Shown here piece after piece: positions 23,093 through 34,142 of a stretch of DNA of 64,000 nucleotides. Under the pieces are notes generated by a model that saw only the letters and a program-made list of their open reading frames with translations, did not search any database and was not told the DNA's origin. This DNA comes from Aotearoamyces nothofagi. Its lineage: Eukaryota; Ascomycota; Leotiomycetes; Leotiales; Tympanidaceae. Within the stretch, counting starts at the first letter, position 1. Each line of letters starts with the position of its first letter. The stretch lies in assembly GCA_015345905.1 (NCBI GenBank), contig JADDTR010000003.1:248001-312000 (forward strand). The letters are read 5' to 3'. The translations under genes and the position numbers were made by a program.

Positions 23093-23400
23093 AGAACACC
23101 CAAGCTCGTCCCAGTGGCCGTCCGCGCCTGCGGTGCCTGCCTGAGGTCCCTGCCTGAGGCCCCTGCCTGAGGTCCTCCGTCTTCCTCCCCTACCTGCCTC
23201 GCCTCGCCTGCCTGCCCTCCCAAGCCCACGCCCCAGCGGCCCAGTAGGCCTCAGCGCTCTTCCGTGCCCTCTCCCTCTTGGTACCTCGTCTCGTCCGCTA
23301 GGCCTCCTGCCTTACGCGCACTACCGGCTGCCGCTGCACTGACCTGCTCTACTGTACGATCTCTCCCCTCCATCGTCGTCGACTAACAGCGAACGACTAG

Positions 23401-24693
23401 CAAACACCACCCGCACCGCACGTCTTCCACACCCTACTTCTTCTCTTCTCCATCCACCCTACATCACCTATTCAGTACCTTGACGCCGGCTACGTTGCGC
23501 CCCCTGCCCGTTGTTTCCTGTCGATATCTTCGGTCCTTTGCGTCCTTTCGTATCGCGGGTGTTATTGATTTACTGCTTTCCATCGGATTGAAGTTTTTCT
23601 GGCAGCAGCAACTTTTAACCCGGTCAATTCGTAAGTCGATCATTTTCCTCGCTCTCGCGCCTGACTGGCCCACACGCGATCCGCGGCCTCTCAACGTCAG
23701 CACTCCCCCTCGAGCTATGGTGATGCGCCGTGCTGTCGCAAGCCTCGCCATTGCGCAGGACAAAGCTGTTCTTGCTCATTGCCGGCATCTTGGGTGGCTG
23801 GGCGCCCCAGCAGTATCAGCCGCCGCCGCAGCTCCCTTGATCTGCTCGTATATGTCGAATCAAGCCGCTCGCCGCTCGCCGCTGCTACATGGAAGCCGTC
23901 TCCGCTGTTGCTGGCCGGTTCGACGTTGAGCACTGCGACACGCAGCATACTCGACATACTTTTGCATCTGGAATAAGAATTCCACTCATCACCCAGCTTC
24001 TTGTGGCCACGATTGCTTGCAGCTTAGACTGATATATGGGTGTTCCTACAGATTTGGTGTCGTCCTCCCCGCGATCTGTTCCTGCGACTTTTCAGTATCT
24101 GCGACATCTTTCCTCACGAATCTCTGCAGTACCAAGCGTTGACGTAAATCTTTCGATTCAATATTCTGGAGAGCGTTTGTGTTCTTCCAATTGCGACTGA
24201 ACATATCGTCTGGCGCGGTGTCAAGTCCTCTGGATACTATTACGGAAGTTCATCCCTTGAAGTAAGTAATCATTCCCGTCCCACAACGCTGCGACGTCGA
24301 GGGATTAGAAAGATATCGTACAGTCATCCTCTACTCCGAGTTGGGCGGCCCTCTTGTCACATGCGCTTCACGCGTTGTGCTTCGGTTTTGAAAGGTCGCT
24401 GTCGACTATACCCGTGTCAGAGGAAGCTTGCAGACATCGGTTGCTATAGTAGTCTTAGCAATTACTCGCTATATTAATTCGGAAGCTGTTGCTGGACATT
24501 ATGCTACAACGTCTTTGAGACCATGTGCTTACACTGTGAATAGATCTGGTTTCGATAATTTCGCACTTCGATTCAATCACGAATTTGCAGCCTCCTAGTT
24601 TGATCATCCCGTATCAAGCTATTTGGATTTATCGTGTCATACATTACTTCTAATCGTCAATTTCAACCATAATCAGAAAGCGTAACCGATACA
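23401..24693 (+). promoter_or_regulatory. Probable promoter and long 5' leader of csx1-like gene
   Basis: From about 23400 the repeats stop and pyrimidine-rich promoter-like DNA begins (CTTCTTCTCTTCTCC near 23440). A good splice donor (GAAGTAAGT) lies at about 24260. Acceptor-like AGs occur up to about 24680, so the leader may be spliced. A 149-codon frame at 23480-23929 lacks an ATG start and any domain. Confidence 0.4.
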
Positions 24694-26507
24694 ATGTCTT
24701 TCCAATCTTTTGATCCATCACAGGGTCCGACGACCCCATTCGCAGAGAATGGCAATGGTGCAGGCCTTCCCCAGGGTCAGCAACCACAGTCCTTGCAACA
24801 GCCTATTATGCAACAACAGCCGCAGGGTCTTCCTCAAGGCTTGCCGCCGCAGCAGCAGGGCCAAGGTCCTGATGCTTCCGCCCCGTTCCAGGGTCAAGGT
24901 GGCCTGGAGCAGAGCCAAGGTGGCGCGCCAGGCGCTCCTGATTCCAAGACTACGCTCTGGTAAGCACACGTCATTTCCCTCACATATGGCCTTTGCGACT
25001 TTGAAGCTTCATACCTCCCTTCACATCTTTCTTCTCGTTCTCCTGCTCAATTTACATCTTTTCTTATTCGCCCCCAAGGCCACTACCCTTCTGTTCACTA
25101 CCCTTCTGTTCTCTCTCCTACAGATCACCCATCACCGAAGCTCCAAGTTTGTGTCATTCACTTGAATTGTTAATTCCAGCTTGAATGTCGGCTATCCGTG
25201 TTGCTCTTCTATATTGTAGTACCAAGCTTCAACATAGATGCAACACGCCATGTTGGAAATCTCTATTGCCAATATACATTATATCTACACTGCTGACTTA
25301 TTTCCTCCGTAGGATGGGCGAGCTTGAACCATGGATCGACGAGAACTTCGTTCGTAGCGTCTGGTTTGGAATGGGAGAGCAAGTTAACGTGAAGATGATT
25401 CGAGATAAATTTTCTGGGTAAGCTTCGGAATCAGACAGTCAAGAAGTGCTTAGTTACTAACTCTTATAAAGCAATGCCGGTTACTGTTTCATCGACTTCT
25501 CTTCCCCAGAAGCTGCTGCAAAGGCTCTTTCACTTAACGGTTCTATGATCCCTAATACGTCAAGACCATTCAAGCTCAACTGGGCCTCTGGCGGTGGCCT
25601 GGCCGATCGTCGGTCAGAATCCCGGTCCTTATTCCCATTCCGTCTTTCCTTTACTTTTTAAAATATCGACTGACATCAAATAGCGACGACCGTGGCCCAG
25701 AATTCTCTATCTTCGTCGGCGATCTTGGACCGGAGGTCAATGAATACGTTCTCGTTTCTCTATTCCAATCTCGATTCCCGTCTTGCAAGTCAGCTAAGAT
25801 CATGACCGATCCAATTTCTGGAATGTCTCGTGGTTACGGCTTCGTTCGCTTCTCCGAGGAAGGCGATCAGCAACGGGCCCTTACTGAGATGCAGGGAGTC
25901 TACTGTGGAAACCGACCCATGCGTATTTCAACTGCCACCCCAAAGAACAAGTCTGGAGGCAGCGGACCTCCAGGTGCGATGGGCGGTGCCGGTGTCATCC
26001 AAGGCGGTATGCCTGGTATGGGTGGCAACATGGCTCCCGGCATGTACTCTATGGGTGCTCCACCTGTCGGATATTACGGTGCTCCTCAACCTATGAACCA
26101 GTTCACCGACCCCAACAATACTACTGTTTTCGTTGGAGGTCTCTCTGGATACGTTACTGAGGATGAACTACGCTCCTTCTTTCAAGGCTTCGGTGAGATA
26201 ACCTACGTTAAGATCCCACCTGGAAAGGGTTGTGGTTTCGTTCAATTCGTGCAACGCCACGCTGCAGAGATGGCCATCAACCAAATGCAGGGCTATCCTA
26301 TTGGTAACTCGCGCGTCCGTCTATCCTGGGGTCGCTCCCAGAACAACTCAGGTCCTGCCGGCACCCCTTATCGTCCTGCTCCACCGCCACCTCAGTTTCA
26401 AGGCATGGGAATGGCCCCAAGCCATCCTTATGGCAATTTTGCTCAATTGAAGGTATGTGTGGAGAGTATGATTCTGTTGACACTTTCGCTAACATATATC
26501 CTAGTAA
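24694..26507 (+). CDS. Csx1/Nam8/TIA1-type RNA-binding protein with three RRMs
   Basis: Cytoplasmic or nuclear mRNA-binding regulator of the Csx1/Ngr1/Nam8 group. Residues 1-85 are Gln/Gly/Pro-rich and disordered. RRM1 begins at the exon joint (TLWMGELEPWIDENFV). RRM2 begins with FSIFVGDLGPEVNEY and has GMSRGYGFVRF. RRM3 has TVFVGGLSGYVTEDELRSFF and KGCGFVQFV. A Gly/Met-rich linker separates RRM2 and RRM3. Introns: 24960-25312 (353 nt, unusually long here), about 25419-25471, about 25613-25682, and 26453-26504. If the last intron is spliced, the joint puts a stop codon immediately after GNFAQLK (stop 26505-26507), giving about 410 residues. If it is retained the frame stays open to 26650. The spliced form is preferred. 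S. pombe Csx1 stabilises stress mRNAs; that role is only a guess here. Confidence 0.9.
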
Positions 26508-28060
26508 GCATGCATCTTCTTCCGTGTATCGCGATGGAGTTAGTTAGTCAAGCACACGTGGCGTCTTTTTGCAATTTGCTTGCCTGTTTAAATGGCTTCA
26601 CTTCTGTGTTTCGACTGCCTGGAGCTGTTTCTCCTATTAGCGTTACTTGAAAAGTATCTGATGGGTGGGGGTTTGCATACTCACGACGGCCTGTGTACAA
26701 AAGTGCATTAGAGGGCTCATGCTTTTCACGCGATCACGAATGGTGCTGGGATTGGCTTTACTTTCCTATGTCGTCCTCGCGAGCTCGTCAATCTCGCATT
26801 GCTTCTTCAGCCAGTCTTCTGTCTGCGGTCTCACTTCGCGTGTTACTTGCTTTCGAGTTTCGGCTTTTCCTTTCTCTGTTTTCTTCAAAAGGGCCGTACA
26901 CACAAAAGTTTAGATTATTACAGACATATGAAATGCTTAAAAGCGTCATACACGCACTGTACTTTGCTCCATGTCTTGCCTCGTCTGATCCCATTTACAA
27001 TTTGCAGCTATGAAAGCTAATCTACCCCGCCGTTCCTATCCCGTTCCTATCCCTCTTTTTCTGTAGCATGCCACTTCCGGACCGAGCGATATCCCATGAT
27101 TTTTGTTTTTCTGCACTCGACTCCCGCCACTCGCCAAAATATCCCTCTTGTTAACATCTGTATGATTATGGTGTAGTGTCTCTTCTTTATACCTTTTCGC
27201 CCCCATTACACCCATTAGCTAACGTTTCAGGAGTAGCCAGCCAAGTCCATATAGCATGAACGGTGATTTAAGCCACCTATTCACGCATCTAGAGCCGCCG
27301 GTCGAACCTCAGCCGTCGTCCCACAATGCAAGTCGCTACGGCCTCTCTCGACCCGGCTAATCCCATTCCAGCGTGGAATCTTTCGAGGCTCAGGAGGAGG
27401 CCAGAGAGAGACATCTCAACCGACAAGGCTAGAGCCGGCTAGCTGCCGACAGCGGTGACGTGCTCCTCTCCAAGCCAGCGAGCGACCTCAGGTCGAGCAA
27501 TCACTGTGGGATGCTCGCTGTGCTTCACTCTTCAGTAGGATTTCCACTCTGGATCCGGCTTTTCACGACCGGGGATCTTCTGTACTTGCGATGAGTTTTA
27601 CGATGTGCGAAACGAGCCTCTCATGTTTTCGAGTGCTACTTGCCGTACGGTAAACACGCAGGGGATGACGGATACGCTTTCGGAAGATACGAGACTGTGA
27701 GCGGCGGCTTTGTGTTTCTACACAGACCTGCCTACACCAGCGGCATCGGGATCAATTCGAGAATTGCCTTCCGACTCGTGTTTCCTAGATGAGGATGAGT
27801 GATGTGACTGCTTGATGAGACCAAGGCCTTTTTTTTCCGCCTCGAGTAGCTTCTTCGTTCACGACGCCTTCAGCGTAGTCTTTTCTTCATGCAGTCGATC
27901 CACCTGAATAGCAGAGCTGGAACTTCTGATAGGCGTCAAGATGACAGAGTACGAGTAACATCAATATTCATTAAGGGTGGCCGTTATTTTCAACCTTTCC
28001 TCTCACTATGCTACGCTCAAACGCCGATCTATGCATTGACTAATAGGTGGCAAGGACACC
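26508..28060. other. 3' UTR / intergenic, no gene seen
   Basis: About 1.5 kb between two convergent genes. The first few hundred bases are T-rich and likely belong to the csx1-like 3' UTR. From 27280 to 27880 the DNA is more GC-rich with no recognised frame. A poly-T run (TTTTTTTT) is at about 27829. No tRNA-like T-loop context was found around the single GGTCGAACC. Confidence 0.4.
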
Positions 28061-29841
28061 TCATTTCCTAACCTTCCTGGCATGCTTCACGAGATTCTCA
28101 ATGACGCCTTCAAAGGCCTCACGGTCTCCAAGCTTTTCGTCTGTTCTCCTCGTCCAATACTCTAGGACGTCGCCCGCGACGCCCTGCATACTCTCTAACT
28201 TATTTATGTGCTCTTTGAGCTCATCAATAGTCAGGCCAGCCAAAGCCTCATCCGTGACTGTGCAGAGTTGACGTGCGTATACAAGATCCAGCTCTGGAGC
28301 TGGTGGTGGCCCTTTTCGACGCTTTGAATGCGACGTTGATGGCTTACCTTGTGAATCAAGCGAGGTGCTTGAAGCATTGTCACCTTGCTTGAGCCGAGAT
28401 TCGTACGAGTTCCGGGGGGACGGTCCAGGCGGGTGCAGGTTTGTTGAGGGAAGAATGAGCTTCTTTTGCTTGGAGGCGGGGAGGATTTCATCGAGATCGA
28501 CAGGTACGCCGAGGGAGACGAGGAAAAGACGACGAATTCGTGAGCGGATCCAATTTGGCGGTTGGAGTGGGGGTGGAGCAACGAGTTGTGACCAGAGCGA
28601 GGCAGAGCGGTCGGTAAGAAATACAGGGTTGTTATTTGAGGGAGCAGATAGGGTTGAGGTATCGATCGAATCAGGTGGGAAGAGGGCGTTCATGTACTGT
28701 TCTGAGGCTACTCGGACTTCTTCGGGCGTATCGAGATCATCGAAGTTAAGGACGGGCTGAGTTAAATGTCAGAGTAGGCTCTTCAGCTTGCGCAATGCAT
28801 GAATAATCAGATTTGTTGATCTACTTACAAATGAAGGTACTATTGGAAGTTGAGGCTGTGACGGAGCAGGAGATGTAATAGTCTCTGCCTCCTGAAAGCC
28901 ATCGCCAAAATCATCAAAATCTCCGTCATCCCCCTCCTCAAAGTCATCAAAATCATCACCAAATTCTGCTTCATCTCCATCTTCTTCCACATCATATTCT
29001 GGTTTGGCAACCGACGCCTTCTTAGCATTATATGACTTCCGTCTCGCGTGGTTTACGATCTGGGTCCTAGCAACACTGGAAGTTGGCGATCCTGACACGG
29101 TCAATCGCTCGCTGGAAACAGTACGAGACACAACTTGCATACCTGGGAGGTCCTCTACTTCCTCCACGATATCTGGCTCCGCGTCCCCTTTCCGCATTTC
29201 ATATGCCTCTGTTCCTGGTATTTCGCCGTGGCTGGGTAGAGAATCAATCTTTTCGACCCTTGTGATTGGAATGGGCAAGTCCCCAGGCGTACTCGGCGCG
29301 CGAGATCGAGAGGTTCTAACTGGAGTGCTATTCCCGCTCTTCAATACAAAATCCGGGACAGCATCTACTGCATGTGTTGCATGCGCGCCAGTCCCTGGGA
29401 CTTCACCGTGACTAGGCGACGACGGGTCCACCTTCTCGACCACAGTGAGCGGGATTGGATGCCCTCCCGGGGTCGTAGGACGGCTGATGACACCGCTATG
29501 GAGTCCATCGCCATCTTGTAGGACTGCGATCTCATCCGGTTCAGCATCATCAGTTCTTAACTTGTATGCATCTGTGCCAGGTACCTCTCCATAGCTCGGT
29601 TCATTGTCTACCTTCTCAATCCTCGTAGTGGGAATCGGGGAGTTAATTGCTGATTGATCGCCAAGGCCAGTTTGAGCATCGGAAAAGTGATCTTCAGAAT
29701 CAGAGGATTCTGCAGATCGCCAAGTCAGCGGATGGAACAAGGCTATCAGATATCTGGCTACATACCTAAATCGTGAGCTCCAGGATCATCGATGCTCGTT
29801 CGCGCTGGAGGCTGCAAGTTCCCATGCTCATCCTCCGACAT
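28061..29841 (-). CDS. Laa2/DUF5102-like clathrin-adaptor accessory protein
   Basis: Start at 29841 (MSEDEHGNLQPPARTS). A first intron at about 29714-29776 leads to ESSDSEDHFSDAQTGLGDQ. Three imperfect repeats of about 50 residues follow, each with P-I-P-x-T-x-V/I-E-K-V/I-D, then S-x-G-E-V/I-P-G-T and D-A-E/V-P-D (about 29650, 29460 and 29270). A strongly acidic stretch with DDFDDF, GDFDDFGDGF comes next (28900-28990). Phe-in-acidic motifs of this kind bind clathrin adaptor ear domains (gamma-ear of AP-1 or GGA). After an intron at about 28756-28830 the C-terminal half has NFDDLDTPEEVRVASEQYM, WIRSRIRRLFLVSLGVPVDL and a helical end. The match to yeast Laa2 (YBL010C) and DUF5102 is from memory. 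Length is about 550 residues. Confidence 0.6.
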
Positions 29842-30091
29842 CGTTGGCAAAGGTAACGGCAGAATTTGATTTTTGGATTGCTTTAATGGCAGCTGGGTCT
29901 ATGTTGCATGCCAGCGTGTTTCAACGTCGCTCGGCTGAGCGATTAGAAGATATTGTGCCTTAAGTATGAGGCTATGAGGCCGTGCTTCTGATTCGTGCTT
30001 CCTTTTCGAGCCAGCCCAGCCTAGGGCACTACTACCAGCTGAAAGCATAACCCCACACTCCTTTGCCTTCTGCTCTGTTCCTCTTTAGTCA

Positions 30092-33000
30092 ATGCGTGTA
30101 ATCAGCTCCTCTCTGGTGGATTTGACGATCCTAGCATCGACTTTTGTTCGTCCCACCGTCTACGCATTCTCTACCACCCAAAGGCGAGTATTCAGCAGCG
30201 GTGTGCCGAGCTCACTGTTCCGTGGCTTTCCACAGTCATCGTATGTCATGAGCAACCTCTTTTATCTTGTATATTCTTAGACCCTCGACCTGACGGCGCC
30301 TACAGATTTCAGTATCCTACAAAACGTCCACATATCCAATCGTATATAAAGAGCATTGCTCAGCAAGCTCTACAACTACGACACTGCTCATACAGAAGAC
30401 ACGAAATGTGTAAGATGCACGCAGAGAAAGATGTGATGGGCAGCGGAATAGATGTTACTAAGGGGCGGGAGATTCTTCCTGCCAATGTCATCCCACGGCA
30501 CTATGATCTGACGTTGGAGCCCGACTTCAAGAACTTCACCTATGAGGGGCATGTTACCATTGACCTAGATGTTGTTGAGGACACTACGTCAATATCCCTG
30601 AATACACTTGAGCTGGAGATACATAGTACAAAGGTCCTGTCAGACTCGCAGACCGTTACGTGAGTTCCTGACTACCTCTGGATTGAATTTGCCATTAAAA
30701 TGAACACCCATCACTAACGTTCTACGTTAAGTTCCTCTCCAGAACTCTCCTACAATGAATCGACCCAGACGACAAAGGTGGCATTTGAGAAGGTCATTCC
30801 TAAAGGCACAACAGCCAAGCTTGAGATAAAATTCACCGGCCAGCTCAATGACAAAATGGCCGGCTTCTATCGTTCCACTTATAAAAACACCGATGGATCG
30901 CAGGGGATCCTCGCAACCACTCAGATGGAACCAACAGATGCTAGAAGAGCGTTTCCTTGCTTTGATGAGCCTGCGCTAAAGGCTAAATTCACTATTACGT
31001 TGATTGCTGATAAGCATTTGACTTGTTTAAGCAACATGGATGTTGCTTCAGAGGCAGAAATCCAATCAGAAGTCACTAAAACTACAAAGAAGGCTGTCAA
31101 GTTCAACACGTCTCCTCTCATGTCAACATATCTATTGGCTTTTATTGTCGGTGAGCTCAATTACATTGAGACCGACAAATTCAGACTTCCTGTTCGTGTA
31201 TATGCACCTCCCAATTCCGATATCGAACATGGCCGGTTCTCATTAGAACTTGCAGCTCGGACGCTTGCGTTCTACGAGAAGACTTTTGACAGTGAATTCC
31301 CGCTCCCAAAGATGGACATGGTCGCAATTCCAGATTTCGCTGCAGGCGCGATGGAGAATTGGGGTCTGATTACATACCGTGTGGTAGACGTAATGTTCGA
31401 CGAGAAGACTAGTGGCGCCTCAACCAAGGAAAGAGTTGCAGAAGTTGTCCAGCACGAACTCGCTCATCAATGGTTTGGTAATTTGGTTACTATGGACTTT
31501 TGGGATGGATTATGGCTTAACGAAGGTTTCGCGACTTGGATGTCATGGTATTCTTGCAATGTCTTTTATCCTGAGTGGAAGGTATGGCAAGGCTATGTCA
31601 CGGATAATCTCCAGAGCGCCCTAGGCTTAGATTCTTTGCGCAGCAGCCATCCAATTGAGGTCCCTGTCAAGCGAGCGGATGAAGTCAACCAGATCTTCGA
31701 TGCTATTTCATATTCTAAAGGATCATGTGTCCTCAGAATGATTTCAACCTATCTTGGTGAGGATGTTTTCATGGAAGGTATCAGGCAATATCTTAAGAAG
31801 CATGCGTATGGTAACACCCAGACTGGAGATTTATGGGCTGCACTGAGCGCCGCAAGTGGGAAAGACATTGAAAAGACTATGGATATATGGACCAAGAATG
31901 TCGGATACCCAGTTATCACTGTCACTGAGAATCAAGATAAGAAGACGATACATGTCAAGCAAAACCGCTTTCTCCGAACGGCAGACGTCAAGCCCGAGGA
32001 AGATAAAGTTCTTTACCCTGTATTCTTGGGTATCCGTACAAAAGATGGCATCGACGAATCACTCACTCTGTTAGAACGTGAAGGCAACTTTGACATACCA
32101 AACGGGGACTTTTTCAAGCTAAATGCTGACCATACGAGCATTTACCGCACTTCTTATACCCCAGATCGCCTTAAGAAGCTCGGAAAGGCGGCCAAGGATG
32201 GCCTCCTTAGTGTGGAGGACCGCGCTGGAATGATTGCGGATGCCGGAGCACTTGCTTCCTCTGGATACCAAAAGACTTCTGGAGTATTGAATCTCCTGAA
32301 GGGGTTCGATAATGAGACGGAGTTTGTTGTCTGGAATGAAATCATTTCTCGACTATCAGCTATCCAAAGTGCATGGGTCTTTGAAGACCAAACTGTCCGA
32401 GATGGTCTAGAGACCTTCACGAGAGAACTCGTCAGCGAGAAGGCGCATAAGGCCGGCTGGGAGTTCAAGGAAGACGATGACCATATTCAACAGCAATTCA
32501 AGGCAATGTTATTCGGTAGCGCTGGTCTTGCAGGGGACAAAGTTATCATTAAAGCTGCCCAAGCCATGTTTGCGAAGTTCGCAAAAGGCGACAAGTCTGC
32601 TATTCATCCCAACATCCGTGGGAGCGTCTTCAGCATGGCGATCAAGTTTGGTAGCAAGGCCGAGGTAGATATGACATAAAATTATTCTTTTTATTGAGAC
32701 CACACTAACTCAAACAGTATGATATTATCCTTGATATCTACCGAACATCAAAGAACAGCGATGAGCGAAACACTGCTCTCAGGACACTTGGGCGGGCAAA
32801 GGATCCTGAGCTTATTGAACGTACTCTCTCCTTACCGCTTGGAGGCGAGGTTAAGGAGCAAGATATATATTTACCGATCAGCGCTCTACGATCCCATCCC
32901 GAGGGTATCAATGCCCTATTTGAGTGGATGAAAATCAACTGGGATGAGCTCGCCAGGAAACTTCCCGCTGGACTCTCCATGCTTGGCTCAATGGTTACTA

Positions 33001-33212
33001 TCTGCACGTCGAGCTTCACGAGCCTTGAGAAGAAGGCCGAGGTGGAGAAGTTTTTCAAGGATAAAAGCACCAAAGGATTTGAGATGGGCTTGGCACAGAG
33101 TCTTGAGTCTATTGAGGCCAAGAGTGCCTGGTTGGGACGGGATAGAAATGATGTTGCAAGCTGGGTCAATGATAATGGCTATGGCAGCAGAGGTGCGAAG
33201 AGTGAGCTGTAG
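30092..33212 (+). CDS. APE2: M1 zinc aminopeptidase (Ape2/Aap1 type)
   Basis: Removes N-terminal residues from peptides in cytosol, periplasm or organelles. Zinc site HELAHQWFGN with the downstream Glu in NEGFATW; exopeptidase motif GAMENWG; YSKGSCVLRM follows. The core starts at REILPANVIPRHYDLTLEPD. Introns lie at about 30240-30304, 30661-30731 and 32664-32718. The last joins KFGSKAE to YDIILDIYRTS and the ERAP1-like helical domain. Two starts are possible. The ATG at 30092, spliced over a 65-nt intron, gives an Arg/Ser-rich N-terminus (FSTTQRRVFSSGVPSSLFRG) resembling a mitochondrial presequence. The ATG at 30406 (MCKMHAEKDV) gives the usual cytosolic form. Both are in the same frame. Total about 975 or 885 residues. 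The 5' junction is less certain than the rest. Confidence 0.93.
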
Positions 33213-33560
33213 AGATATTGTACGCATTGCATCTCCTGAAAGACCTGAGCTGCGGTTATTGTAGTACATGGGACTTTTCAGTTAAGCTCGCGGTGACTGT
33301 CTAAAGCAGTGTAGATTAACGTAGTCCCGAATTGTAGGTACTCTCCAATCAAAGAATATAACGTCATCTAAAATAGTAGAATATATAATTAGAGACTTAG
33401 AGTGAGACAACATCGTATTAGACAAGAACCCTGCATGTGATCATGGACAATACTAAGCATGCTGGCTAGTTTAATGTGCAATACAATATCATCCACTCTA
33501 TGTTTATTAGATATGATTTCATATGCAGACTAAACACACATTCTCTTGCTGATGATCGCA
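33213..33560. other. Convergent spacer, no gene seen
   Basis: About 350 A/T-rich bases hold the 3' ends of the aminopeptidase and the small secreted protein gene. Confidence 0.4.
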
Positions 33561-34142
33561 TTACGTAGGTGCTTCAGCAGTTCCTCCGATCCAGCTCACG
33601 ATTCCGTCCGGGCCCCAAGTAGAAGTGAAGATACCGGATGCATCGCTAGTTGGTGACTGGCAGAGAGTCCCAGCTCCACGGGGATAAGGTGGAGTAGTTG
33701 AAATGCAGTACGTCGGTAGCTTGATTTTTGCGTAGTAGATAAGGCTTGTGGAGTTCTTAGTCAATCAATAAATATGTGATAGGGATCCATATGCTTACGG
33801 CGTTTCACAGGTTCCTCTTTCCTCTATAACCAGATATGATCCATCCCACATGAAGACCACATTAGGATTGGAGCACTTCTCTTGATAAGACGGGTCAGTT
33901 AAACTGCCACCCCAGCCATTGACCACATAGCGGCTGCATGAAGTATCCATTCCTGTTAGGCTATCAATGTATCCGAAATCGATAGTGCTGCTAACACCTG
34001 TGTCGGGAGTAAAGATCTCGAAGTTTCGGATATCGAAGCTGAGCGGCGTGGCACAGGCTGATCTCTTGAAAGGGGGCAAGCTAAGGCCCATAGGGATGAG
34101 TGAGAGCAAGACGGCGAAGATAAGAAGTCGCGATGATACCAT
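33561..34142 (-). CDS. Small secreted six-cysteine protein, function unknown
   Basis: Start at 34142. A clear signal peptide (SRLLIFAVLLSLIPMGLSL) is followed by a short basic PFKR that could be a dibasic-type processing site. The mature part contains SFDIRNFEIFTPDTG, YIDSLTGMDTSCSRYVVNGW and NPNVVFMWDGSYLVIEERG. One intron at about 33752-33797 is proposed, with its acceptor after CCACAAG so that frame is kept, leading to LIYYAKIKLPTYCIS. The protein ends near GGTAEAPT at 33561. Six cysteines are spread over about 165 residues, enough for three disulfides. No enzymatic motif is visible. Size and secretion fit an apoplastic or effector-like small secreted protein, but nothing in the context supports a specific role. 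An acceptor 11 nt upstream would break the frame. Confidence 0.65.

Larger units (their letters stand above)
18724..23400. other. Gene-free, repeat-rich intergenic island
   Basis: About 4.7 kb with no recognisable gene on either strand. Base composition shifts to GC-rich from about 21.9 kb. Many short tandem repeats are present (listed separately), with recurring words TACAGTAC, TACTGTAC, CCTACCTA and one TACTCCGTA (21631-21639). The many frames of 80-190 codons here are translations of repeats (runs of Leu, Cys, Gln, Ala-Gly) and are not believed. The first 300 bases after 18723 are the likely 3' UTR of the fusion gene. Confidence 0.6.

Noticed and set aside
22637-23229. Minus-strand frames of about 140 codons
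   Set aside because: Translation of GGCAC and GGCAGGCTGGGCT repeats; Gly/Ala/Gln-rich only because of the units.
23480-23929. 149-codon frame upstream of csx1-like gene
   Set aside because: No ATG (opened by TTG), no domain, in a probable promoter/leader.
26665-27020. Plus-strand frames after the csx1-like stop
   Set aside because: T-rich 3' UTR; three overlapping frames without domain or splice structure.
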